Assembly: GCA_934101595.1 (NCBI GenBank)
Contig: CAKORR010000003.1
Span: 1-64,000 of the forward strand
Length of the DNA: 64,000 nucleotides
DNA from: an uncultured Bacilli bacterium
GTDB lineage: Bacteria; Bacillota_I; Bacilli_A; RF39; UBA660
Reading direction: 5' to 3'
In this document: positions 1 to 7,131 of the stretch, one piece after another
Numbering within the stretch: the first letter of the stretch is position 1
How the letters are laid out: every line of letters starts with the position of its first letter
Notes under the pieces: generated by a model
What the model was told of the DNA's origin: nothing
The model's database searches: none
What the model saw: the letters and a program-made list of their open reading frames with translations, nothing else
Translations under genes and position numbers: made by a program

Positions 1-49
1 TCCAAATAGTGAACAATATAGCAAATAAAAATGTAATAAACTTATTCAT
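1..49 (-). CDS. N-terminal stub of a secreted or membrane protein, running off the left edge
   Basis: An ATG at 49 opens a minus-strand frame that begins MNKFITFLFAILFTIW and leaves the window. A clear ribosome binding site (AGAGGTGG, about 56-63) lies 6 bases upstream. The first 16 residues have one Lys and then a hydrophobic run, so this is the start of a signal peptide or membrane anchor. Nothing can be said about function. It diverges from the broken sortase gene at 206. Confidence 0.5.
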   Translation of the reverse strand, partial: MNKFITFLFAILFTIW

Positions 50-205
50 AGTATTATCCACCTCTTTTCTTAAAAAAATAAGTAATAAGTAATAACTAAT
101 ACTATTATAATATATTTTACAAAATATTTAAATAATGTTATCAGTTTTTAGGTAAAATAATGACTTTTAACTATAATTTTGTTAGATTATATTTGGTGAT
201 AAATA

Positions 206-697
206 GTGAATAAAAAAAATAAAATTATACTATCAATAATTATAATTATCTCTTTATTACTATTAATTTATTCTATTGTAAATATAGTTGTTTGGAAAAA
301 CGATTCTAATAAAACTAATAAACAAATTGAAGATATACAAGAAGAAATTAAAGTTACGGAAGTAGTTGATACAGAAAATACAGAAATAATAGAACAAGAA
401 GAAGAAATACCAGAATTTAATCCTTACTGGGATTATATTAAAATGAATATGCTTAATGTTGATTTTTCTGAATTAAAAAAAATTAATAATAATGTTAAAG
501 GTTGGATACAAGTAAATGGCACTAATATAAATTATCCATTTGTACAAGCAAACGATAATAAATATTATTTAACACATAGTTTTGATAAATCTTGGAATAG
601 TGCTGGATGGTTATTTTTAGATTATAGAAATAATATAAATAATAATAAAATTCTAAATCATCATATAACTCTATTACTTTGGCATCTTTGTTGGTAA
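206..697 (+). pseudogene. Class B sortase, truncated before the catalytic residues
   Basis: The GTG start at 206 has a GGTGAT ribosome binding site 5-6 bases upstream. The frame begins with one N-terminal membrane anchor (about residues 6-30) and an acidic linker. It then has the class B sortase core start: GWIQVNGTNINYPFVQ at about residue 100, followed by YYLTHSFD and GWLFLDYRN. Intact SrtB proteins are about 220-250 residues; the catalytic His (after a YGH-type motif), Cys and Arg all follow this point. Here the similarity stops near base 640-650, and the last 15 or so residues are antisense to another gene fragment. The gene is therefore broken by a rearrangement and should make no active transpeptidase. 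The identification rests on the N-terminal half only. Confidence 0.7.
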
Positions 698-937
698 TTA
701 ATTTTTTATAATTACTAGTGTTAATATCATAAGAACGATTGTTTATTTTTCTACTATCCTTTACATGATTTGAAGTATAGCTCAAACATCCTTTTGGCTT
801 TTTAAAATCAAGCTCTGGGTGGTATATATTACCATTATAGGCAAAATCATTGGTAGTATAGACTTCCATAATATCTAATGATTTAATACCATTTAAGGGG
901 TAATTAAAGAACTTAAAAATGTTCTCGTAGTAACACC
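651..937 (-). pseudogene. Fragment of an unrecognised gene, bounded by two rearrangement junctions
   Basis: A minus-strand frame is open from about 937 down to about 651. It can be read from FKFFNYPLNGIKSLDIMEVY to AKVIELYDDLEF. Its composition is coding-like: charged and polar, with none of the low-complexity residues that appear once it runs into the antisense of the sortase. An ATG at 869 is available but has no convincing ribosome binding site. I do not recognise the family. At its 5' side it abuts the PBP fragment in a different frame, and at its 3' side it abuts the sortase fragment. It therefore looks like the middle of a gene that lost both ends. Confidence 0.35.
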
Positions 938-1108
938 AAGATTGCAGGAGTTTTCTACCACTTCTAAAAATGTCTCAGTGCCATGTCCACCATGTTTCCA
1001 ACAATGCAGTGTTGCTCCTTCTACTTTAATAGAACCAGAATCATGATATGACTCTTTAAATAAATCAACAGTTTTTTCCTCAATACTAGATGCTAGAGTT
1101 ATTATTTT
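893..1108 (-). pseudogene. Middle fragment of a SpoVD-like class B PBP (downstream of the element)
   Basis: The minus strand from 1108 reads on from the catalytic motif of a class B PBP: KIITLASSIEEKTVDLFKE, then a CWKHGGHGTETF segment typical of SpoVD-type proteins, and finally ENSCN, which contains the second PBP motif (SxN, here Ser-Cys-Asn) at 941-952. Similarity ends there and the frame stops at 893, so the KTG motif and the rest of the transpeptidase domain are missing. It is the continuation of the N-terminal half at 4251-5129; the two are separated by the 3.14 kb element. Even if the element left, the protein would still lack its third catalytic motif. Confidence 0.75.
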
Positions 1109-1131
1109 GAAAATAACCTCCGAAAACGATA
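1096..1131 (-). other. Attachment site at the recombinase end of the element
   Basis: On the plus strand: the PBP remnant up to 1106, the crossover dinucleotide TT at 1107-1108, then element sequence with the arm TCCGAAAAC at 1119-1127, exactly 10 bases from the dinucleotide. The PBP side supplies the Lys codon of the STFK motif. Assignment of the dinucleotide comes from requiring both an in-frame target and a symmetric attP. Confidence 0.7.
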
Positions 1132-1188
1132 CCTAAATATAAGAAAAAATCCTCATATAATAAGTTATACGAAGATCTAAAATGCACT

Positions 1189-2892
1189 TTAACTCAAATA
1201 TACATATATCTTAAAATTATTTTTTTTAAAACTTGTTCTCTCTAAATCTAATATTTTAAATATTGGTAGTGACTTATCATCACTAATATGCCTAGCACCT
1301 TTTTCAATCGGAAGTATCTTTCTTAATAAATTTAGATATATTTTTAATATTAATTTATGCCTATCATTGTTTTCTTTATAAACAATAACTTCTTCTAAAA
1401 ATTCATCTACAAACTCATTAACATTATTTTCATAACAAACCTGCTCTTTTATAGCTTTTTCTATAACTTTTGGGTTATCAAAGCTCTCTAACATTATAAT
1501 TTTTTCTTGTTCTATTTTGCTTATTTTTGTATTAAGCATTGTTATTTCTTCATTATATTTATCATTTCTATTCTTAAATTCAAGATTATTGATACTACCA
1601 TCCAAATTTAGTTCTAATAATTTTTCTTTTTTTGCTTCTATATCTTTTATTTCATTTTTAATTTTAATGATTTTATATTGATAATTATTATCAACTCTTA
1701 GATTCTTATAATAATCTAGCATTTCTTTTATAATTTCATCACTGTTAAATACTTGTCTCATTATAATTCTAAAAATATTATTCAAATCACTCTCTGCAAT
1801 TATTGGACTTTCACAAGCGTCTAATCTGTATCTAATATAATTACCACAAGCCCATCTGATTTTTGTCTGTTTTCTTTTATTTGCCATTCTTTGGTATGAT
1901 ACATTATGATCACAGCAGAATATCTTTGATGTGTAACAATATTTTTTCTCAGCTCTTTTTGCATTTCCATTACTTGTCTTCATTAGTTTACTTCTATTAT
2001 CTAATATCTCATTTGTGCGGTTCCATAATTCTTCACTAACAATAGCCGGAATTGTTTCATCCTTATAAATGATCTGCTCTTCCTTTGGTATATAAGCTCT
2101 TAGTTTAGTTCTGTAATCAATGATTTCCGTAGTATGCCCACGATAAAAGCCTTTATATTTAGGATTTTGTATTATTCTTTTTAAAGTATCTTTATCATAG
2201 ATATTTCCTTTGCCATTATTTATACCCTGTTTATGAAGTTCCATAGCTAACTTAGAAAATCCATACTTTCCAGTTGAATATAATTCAAAAATTTTCTTTA
2301 TTTTCTGAGCTTCTTCTGGCACAACAATCAATTTAGCATCATTTTTTTTGTAACCCGTAATTGAACTTGATCCTAAAATTCTACCCTTTTTCATTGCTTC
2401 TTTATGTCCCCATTTAACACGAGACGAAAGCCTTTTAATTTCTTCTTGTGCAACACTTCCCATCATATTAAGTATAAATTCAGAGTTTGGATCATAAGTG
2501 TTTATTCCGTTAGATTGAAAATACACACCAACATCATTAGAAAGTAATTCTTGTGTATATTTAATACTGTCTGATAAGTTTCTCGAAAATCTAGAAACTT
2601 CTTTCGTAACAATCAAATCAAAAAAACCGGATTTGGCGTCTTCAATCATTTGTAAAAACCTTTTCCTCTTTTTTACAGTACTACCACTAATTCCTTCATC
2701 AATATAACCATCTACATAAATCCAGTTTTTATTTGACTTAATATAATTTTCAAAAAATGTTATTTGATTATCTAAGGAATTCAATTGTTCATCACTTTCA
2801 GTAGAAACACGAGCATAAAATGTAACTCTTAAAGGTAAATCAGCAATATTTTTGCCTTTTAAGACTTCTTCTCGAGCTTTATAAAAATTCAT
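1189..2892 (-). CDS. Large serine recombinase (integrase/resolvase-invertase superfamily)
   Basis: This is a site-specific recombinase of the large serine (TnpX/phiC31-like) class. Such enzymes make double-strand cuts through a Ser-DNA linkage and exchange strands at a 2-base core. The N-terminal catalytic domain carries VTFYARVSTESDEQ with the nucleophilic Ser at about residue 31, and the conserved IDEGISGS and KEVSRFSRN motifs. Next comes the recombinase domain (GYKKND to the region around residue 300), a zinc beta-ribbon with Cys-Cys-Asp-His and downstream Cys residues near 350-370, and a long C-terminal coiled coil (about 410-480). The ORF could begin at TTG 2910, but ATG 2892 has a GGAGA site 6 bases upstream, giving 567 residues, and I chose it. 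Full length with catalytic residues present, so probably functional. Its element sits inside a PBP gene. Confidence 0.9.
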   Translation of the reverse strand: MNFYKAREEVLKGKNIADLPLRVTFYARVSTESDEQLNSLDNQITFFENYIKSNKNWIYVDGYIDEGISGSTVKKRKRFLQMIEDAKSGFFDLIVTKEVSRFSRNLSDSIKYTQELLSNDVGVYFQSNGINTYDPNSEFILNMMGSVAQEEIKRLSSRVKWGHKEAMKKGRILGSSSITGYKKNDAKLIVVPEEAQKIKKIFELYSTGKYGFSKLAMELHKQGINNGKGNIYDKDTLKRIIQNPKYKGFYRGHTTEIIDYRTKLRAYIPKEEQIIYKDETIPAIVSEELWNRTNEILDNRSKLMKTSNGNAKRAEKKYCYTSKIFCCDHNVSYQRMANKRKQTKIRWACGNYIRYRLDACESPIIAESDLNNIFRIIMRQVFNSDEIIKEMLDYYKNLRVDNNYQYKIIKIKNEIKDIEAKKEKLLELNLDGSINNLEFKNRNDKYNEEITMLNTKISKIEQEKIIMLESFDNPKVIEKAIKEQVCYENNVNEFVDEFLEEVIVYKENNDRHKLILKIYLNLLRKILPIEKGARHISDDKSLPIFKILDLERTSFKKNNFKIYVYLS

Positions 2893-2906
2893 AGTTTTTC
2901 TCCATA

Positions 2907-3062
2907 TCAATTTTTTATTTCTTTGCTACAGCAACTAATTTTTTTGTAAATCATCTTACAAACTTCCTCATATTGTTGTTCGGTTATAATGCCTTTATCA
3001 TATAATTTTTTATTAATTATCAATTCATACTCAAGGGCGGTTATTCTCGGGGTTTTAATCAT
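2907..3062 (-). CDS. 51-residue SHOCT-like protein preceding the recombinase
   Basis: This short frame starts at ATG 3062 with GGAGG 8-9 bases upstream and ends TGA at 2907-2909, just before the recombinase start. The protein begins MIKTPRITALEYELIINKKL and continues DKGIITEQQYEEVCKMIYKK. That is the two-helix, glycine-hinged pattern of SHOCT-type domains (a helix, a Gly-x-Ile-[ST] turn, then an E-x-[EY] helix). From general knowledge, small proteins of this look often precede large serine recombinases in Firmicutes elements and could act as directionality or binding accessory factors. That role is inferred from position, not shown. Cys residues 44-45 near the C-terminus are unusual. Confidence 0.65.
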   Translation of the reverse strand: MIKTPRITALEYELIINKKLYDKGIITEQQYEEVCKMIYKKISCCSKEIKN

Positions 3063-3147
3063 ATAAAAACACCTCCACTAATGGAAGTGTATGATTTCAA
3101 AATAAATCTGATTACTGATTATATTTATAAGACATTTCTAAAGTATT

Positions 3148-3534
3148 TTAAAAATACGTTTTTCTTAATTTCTTTGACAATTTTTCATCATCAACTGAAT
3201 GTATTGAATGATTTCCTAGTTTACAAAAATTTCTTACTTCTTGCTTAATTTCTCTTACTTTATTTTCTGTTGAAAAAACATAAAAAAATTTCACAGAATT
3301 AATTTTACTATCAAAGCAAGAATTCATTTTATATTTTATCCCTTCCCAGTTATTGTTATCATTACCTATCCAAGATTCACCTTGGTATAAGGTATAAATT
3401 AATCTAAACTTTTCCTCACTATTTAACTCTTTTTGCTTTTCATCAATGATTATTATGTTTTCTTTTAATATATCTTCAACAAATTTCCAGTTATCAAAAC
3501 AAACAGGAAATAAAACCAACATGTAATGTTGCAT
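3148..3534 (-). CDS. Hypothetical protein, element cargo
   Basis: About 128 residues from ATG 3534 (an in-frame ATG at 3522 is an alternative; neither has a clear ribosome binding site). Translation is probably coupled to the phosphatase gene, whose stop is 7 bases upstream. The sequence starts MQHYMLVLFPVCFDNW and ends with a segment containing NFCKLGNHSIHSVDDEK. The GNHSIH(S/T).D element looks conserved-family-like to me, but I cannot name a family. There is no signal peptide and no membrane span. It is cargo between the phosphatase and the SHOCT-like gene, all on the same strand. Confidence 0.6.
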   Translation of the reverse strand: MQHYMLVLFPVCFDNWKFVEDILKENIIIIDEKQKELNSEEKFRLIYTLYQGESWIGNDNNNWEGIKYKMNSCFDSKINSVKFFYVFSTENKVREIKQEVRNFCKLGNHSIHSVDDEKLSKKLRKTYF

Positions 3535-3541
3535 ATTTTTA

Positions 3542-4060
3542 CTATTGTATAATCTCAATAATTTCAGCTGGAGATATATTTTCAATCCCCGTTACTGATT
3601 GAATTGCCATTTGATGAAAAACAAAAATAATACATTCATAATTATTATACTTATCAATTACAGTTTGAACTCTTTTTTTCAAGTGTTCCTTTGATTCCCA
3701 ATTTACTATCCTATTCACTGGTGGTATACCATCGTTTTTAATATAATCTTTATAATATTCTTTCATCTCTTTAGCTTTATATTGATAGGTTTTATCTGGC
3801 TCCCACTCTCTCAAATCAGGTTCTATTTTTATATCTAATCCTGTTTCCTTTGATATAATTGCCGCCGTTTGCAATGCTCTTGTGTATGGTGATGAAACAA
3901 TAAGTGTTGCTTCTTTCAAGCGTGAATCTTTAGCTGTTTTTACTACATCTTCAATATATTCCTCATTTAATTTAGCCAAATCATGTCCATGACCAATAAA
4001 ATTATGAGCATCGCCATAACTATAATCAGCTTTACCATGCCTTATCATAAAAATTTTCAT
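3542..4060 (-). CDS. Histidine phosphatase (phosphoglycerate mutase-like) family protein
   Basis: This 172-residue enzyme belongs to the branch-2 histidine phosphatase clan. MKIFMIRHGKADY holds the catalytic RHG, and LIVSSPYTRALQTA holds the conserved Arg; an acidic loop (DLREWEPD) and a C-terminal FVFHQMA with the second catalytic His complete the active site. The substrate cannot be predicted; relatives dephosphorylate sugars, nucleotides or proteins. The frame extends to TTG 4078, but ATG 4060 is preceded by GGATGTGA (one base off GGAGGTGA) at 8 bases, so I start there. It is the first gene inside the integrative element, and it is unusual to see such an enzyme as the main cargo of so small an element. 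Confidence 0.8.
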   Translation of the reverse strand: MKIFMIRHGKADYSYGDAHNFIGHGHDLAKLNEEYIEDVVKTAKDSRLKEATLIVSSPYTRALQTAAIISKETGLDIKIEPDLREWEPDKTYQYKAKEMKEYYKDYIKNDGIPPVNRIVNWESKEHLKKRVQTVIDKYNNYECIIFVFHQMAIQSVTGIENISPAEIIEIIQ

Positions 4061-4225
4061 ACCATTTATCACATCCAATATAAATATTTAATTAAAACCT
4101 TTGGCAAAAAAATATTCTATAATTTATATACAATTTATATATATTTTTGTCAACTGACATTTAAGCAAAAATATATGTATATAATATATTTGATATAATC
4201 CAAAAGAATTTCATTTAATATTACA

Positions 4226-4262
4226 TATTGTTTTCGGATGCTACAATATTAAAAGTACTTCC
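4226..4262 (-). other. Attachment site at the phosphatase end of the element
   Basis: Inverted counterpart of the site at 1096-1131. The arm GTTTTCGGA is at 4230-4238, then 10 bases, the dinucleotide TT at 4249-4250, then PBP sequence encoding Glu-Pro-Gly-Ser-Thr-Phe read on the minus strand. Besides the nine identical arm bases, the outer TAT is also shared between the two arms. Confidence 0.7.
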
Positions 4263-5129
4263 TGGTTCATAAGTCATCCATATTGGAAGATTTCTATTTA
4301 TAGTATCAGTACTATAGTTTTTATAATTATTGCTATCAAAATCTGGTCTACTTGCCATAGCATATATTTCACCAGTTTTAGGATTCATAACAATAGCTGT
4401 AGCATGTTCCGCATTATATTTTGTAATAACATTTGATAACTCATTTTCTACAGCAAGTTGAATATCCAAATCAATGGTTGTTTGAAGTCTTATTCCAGAT
4501 GTTGGAGCAACATAAACTTCCGAAAGATTTATTCTATTACCCTGACCATCCGAAAAATATTTTATGGCACCATTTTCACCAGTTAAATATTTATCATAAT
4601 AAAGTTCTAACCCTGATAATCCTTGGTTATCTATACCAACATATCCCAAGACATGAGAAAGTAAATTACCATATGGGTAGTGTCTTTTACTCTCTTTAAC
4701 TAAGTAAACGCCATCATAATTAAGAAAGCTAATTTTTTCAGCAACTTCATAACTTAACTGTCTTCCCTCCGGATGAACCCTTTCTATACTAGTTTTTTTA
4801 CTTACATGACGTAATATTTCATCTTTTGAAACATTTAAAATTTTTGCAATATCAGTTGCAACCTTTTCTTTATTTTTAATTTGTCTGGGAACAAATACTA
4901 AACTTGTTGTAGTAATGTTACTTGCAAGCTCTCTTCCTTTTCGATCGGTAATAATTCCTCGATCAGCGCCAATTGGTAGTTCCCTACTCCATAAACTTTC
5001 AGCTAAGTTTTTAAGCTTATCATACTGAAATACTTGAATATAAAATACTTTAAAAATAATTATTATGAAAAGACAAATTATTACTAAAAAAACATATCTT
5101 ATACGAGTATGTATATCATTAAAAAACAT
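4251..5129 (-). pseudogene. N-terminal half of a SpoVD-like class B PBP, cut at the active-site motif
   Basis: From ATG 5129 (GGTGATTAT ribosome binding site) the protein has a short cytoplasmic head and one membrane anchor (about 11-33). It then has the PBP dimerisation domain with ADRGIITDRKGRELA, the VLGYVGIDNQGLSGLE motif, TTIDLDIQ and the start of the transpeptidase domain ending EPGSTF. The following Lys of the STFK motif lies across the inserted element at 1106. The nominal frame continues 10 more residues into the element and stops at 4221. It is distinct from the intact PASTA-containing PBP at 11263. The length and motifs fit SpoVD/FtsI-type proteins; SpoVD makes spore cortex peptidoglycan in spore formers. 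As it stands the gene encodes no transpeptidase. Confidence 0.85.
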
Positions 5130-5152
5130 ATAATCACCAATTAATTATATGT

Positions 5153-5806
5153 TTATATTCTATTTTTTAATTGTAAAGTCGGTAGGTTTGCTGCTTTTTT
5201 CAAATCTAGAGTATATATCTCATCACTTGCTTCTCTAAGATATATATCTTTTTTTGAATCAATAATACTTTTAGCAATTTCACTTATTCTATTATACATA
5301 CTTACGATTTTTTCATATAAAGGATCTTTCTGAGATTTTAAAACGTTTATACATTCTAAAATTCTGATATCTAGAAATCTGAAATAATCGTTGGTAATAA
5401 TACCACTTGCTAAAAATTCATTTCCATAGTTTTCAGTATACCTCATTGCTTTTACATCATCGCTAATTAAAAAGTCTACTCTATATGGTTTTCTTGGATC
5501 ATACTCCCACTCATCACGATATAAGTCTTTAAGATCTGTTTTAGCAAGAGAAATGTAATCCACTCCATTAGCGCACGCAGGATCACTTCTTCTTTCTATT
5601 GTTTCTTTATCAAGCACTTTTCCTTGGACTTCGTATAATTTTCTTTTAGACAAAAGTCCATTTAATAAAACAAAAGAAGCACTATCGTAAGAGCGGTTAT
5701 GATGATAATATAAATCCAAATCATAACTATTTTTTTTAGTCATCAAATAATTAATTTGCTCTTCAATACATAAAAGTACTTCTCTTTTTGTTACAATCAT
5801 ATCCAT
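5153..5806 (-). CDS. Hypothetical protein, weakly ADP-ribosyltransferase-like
   Basis: The start at ATG 5806 is favoured by GGGGGGTGA 5 bases upstream, giving 217 residues; the longer frame from 5860 lacks this. No signal peptide or membrane span is visible. Residues about 33-55 (YYHHNRSYDSASFVLLNGLLS) and 80-95 (GVDYISLAKTDL) are spaced like the first two motifs of small ADP-ribosyltransferase-fold proteins (H..S.....IL..GL, then a Y.S.S strand). NEFLASGII near residue 140 could be the acidic third motif. That is only a pattern resemblance, and I would not assign an activity from it. The gene lies between an HD-domain gene and the broken PBP gene on the same strand, with gaps of 67 and 23 bases, so the three may be co-transcribed. 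Confidence 0.65.
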   Translation of the reverse strand: MDMIVTKREVLLCIEEQINYLMTKKNSYDLDLYYHHNRSYDSASFVLLNGLLSKRKLYEVQGKVLDKETIERRSDPACANGVDYISLAKTDLKDLYRDEWEYDPRKPYRVDFLISDDVKAMRYTENYGNEFLASGIITNDYFRFLDIRILECINVLKSQKDPLYEKIVSMYNRISEIAKSIIDSKKDIYLREASDEIYTLDLKKAANLPTLQLKNRI

Positions 5807-5873
5807 AATTTCACCCCCCAATATTGACAAGATTATAGCACTTTTTTTAACATTTGTCAAATTTGTGTAAATA

Positions 5874-7031
5874 TTAGTAAGCCTTTCTTCTTACATATAT
5901 TAAATTATCACTATTTTCTATAGTTTCTTTTAGTAAAACTTCTTTTGCATATTCAATAATTTCTTCCATATGAGGCTTAAATCTTGGTGGAAACTTTTCA
6001 TAAAGCTTATCTAATAAATTGGTTTCTTGTAACACCATCAAATTAGAAGTAAAACTTATGTTCTTTAAAAAATGATACAATACCCACCAATGAGCCGTAA
6101 TAAAGGTAAAATCATCTCGACTTTGCAACGTCTTTAAATCAATATCATCACCATTATAAATTGCTCTTTTTATATCATCAGCCACAAAAAACTTTTCATC
6201 TGGAATTTTTTTGACTGGTATTTTTATTTCATCATTTAATAAAGTATCCTTTTTACTAATCTTATTGTATTCTAATATATCATCAACTGAAACACCCCAT
6301 GCTAAAGCAAGGTTATCTAATCCATTTTTGTTCTTTTTTAAAATCCATTCTCTTTCTAGAGGAATATCTCCGGTCAGTCTTTGATAAATAATATCTAGCA
6401 TATCAACATCTTTTACCATTTGAGTTAATAAAGCCACTATTAATTTTTCAGATTCATTTAAATCAAGACTTCCCGTTAATAAATCTTCAACGTCTAAGTT
6501 ATTAAAACTATCATCTATTTTACTGGCAAGATATCCTTTTAAGTACTGATCCTGATGATGAAGTACTGCAAGATAGACAATTGGTAAATGCTTTAAATCG
6601 CCACCCAAATTTACGAATTCGCCATCATTTAAAATCTTGGCGCCAAATTCAGCATGATTATGAAATTCTTTATCTTTAAAAGCGTAACTATCTATAAAAG
6701 TATCCGAAAATAAGACTTGAGCAAACCTACCTATATCATGTAAAAGAGCCGTTGTCTTAACTATTTTAGTAAAATCAACAGAAAGATTCATTTTTTCGCT
6801 CATACTTATTATATTTTTAACCACTCTTTTAGTATGCTCTATTTTATTATTAATCATCTCTAAACGATGTTTTTTAATTAATGTGATAAATTCATCATCC
6901 TCTATATCACTAGCTAAAATATAATTTCTTGAAAGAGATATTTCATCAATTGTAAAATGTTTATTTAAAATTGTTTCGATACAAGTATTAATATATTTAT
7001 CATAGTTATCAGATATTACATTGTAATCCAT
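5874..7031 (-). CDS. HD-domain phosphohydrolase, two-domain paralogue A
   Basis: A 385-residue protein starting at ATG 7031 with GGGGGAT upstream. The HD metal-binding signature is complete: IEHTKRVVKNI (His), ALLHDIGRF (His-Asp), a later HNHAEFGA, VLHHQDQYL, and QMVKDVDMLD with the distal Asp. HD proteins hydrolyse phosphate esters, often of nucleotides or cyclic dinucleotides; no second catalytic domain reveals the substrate here. The C-terminal third (from about LALAWGVSVDDI to SRDDFTFI) is shared with the protein at 59733-60830, so both belong to one family with a specific C-terminal domain. Cytoplasmic, no membrane span. It may form an operon with the two genes downstream of it. Confidence 0.85.
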   Translation of the reverse strand: MDYNVISDNYDKYINTCIETILNKHFTIDEISLSRNYILASDIEDDEFITLIKKHRLEMINNKIEHTKRVVKNIISMSEKMNLSVDFTKIVKTTALLHDIGRFAQVLFSDTFIDSYAFKDKEFHNHAEFGAKILNDGEFVNLGGDLKHLPIVYLAVLHHQDQYLKGYLASKIDDSFNNLDVEDLLTGSLDLNESEKLIVALLTQMVKDVDMLDIIYQRLTGDIPLEREWILKKNKNGLDNLALAWGVSVDDILEYNKISKKDTLLNDEIKIPVKKIPDEKFFVADDIKRAIYNGDDIDLKTLQSRDDFTFITAHWWVLYHFLKNISFTSNLMVLQETNLLDKLYEKFPPRFKPHMEEIIEYAKEVLLKETIENSDNLIYVRRKAY

Positions 7032-7131
7032 TTCTAAATCCCCCTTTTTTAATTATATGAATAATTTTTATGATTATCAAGTTGGTTTACATTTTATGTA
7101 TATATATGGTAAAATTAACATGGTGAAAATA

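Larger units (their letters stand above)
1109..4250 (-). mobile_element. 3.14 kb integrative element with a large serine recombinase, inserted in a PBP gene
   Basis: The element is bounded by crossover dinucleotides at 1107-1108 and 4249-4250 (TT on the plus strand, AA on the minus strand). Joining the flanks outside these dinucleotides gives, on the minus strand, AGT ACT TTT AAA ATA, restoring the PBP catalytic Ser-Thr-Phe-Lys in frame. Joining the element's own ends gives GTTTTCGGA, 10 bases, AA, 10 bases, TCCGAAAAC, an inverted repeat exactly centred on the dinucleotide, as expected of an attP for a large serine integrase. Cargo, in minus-strand order: histidine phosphatase, unknown 128-residue protein, SHOCT-like 51-residue protein, recombinase. 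All four genes face the same way as the interrupted PBP gene. No conjugation or replication genes are present, so it is at most an integrative, not self-transmissible, unit. Confidence 0.8.

Noticed and set aside
3983..4198. Plus-strand ORF of 71 codons next to the element end
   Set aside because: It lies mostly opposite the histidine phosphatase gene, has no ribosome binding site and has a low-complexity composition.
1119..4238. The GTTTTCGGA repeats as insertion-sequence terminal inverted repeats with a transposase
   Set aside because: There is no DDE transposase and no target duplication of several bases; the serine recombinase and single-dinucleotide crossover explain the ends better.
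4433..4699. Plus-strand ORF of 88 codons
   Set aside because: It is antisense to the PBP dimerisation domain, which is strongly supported on the other strand.
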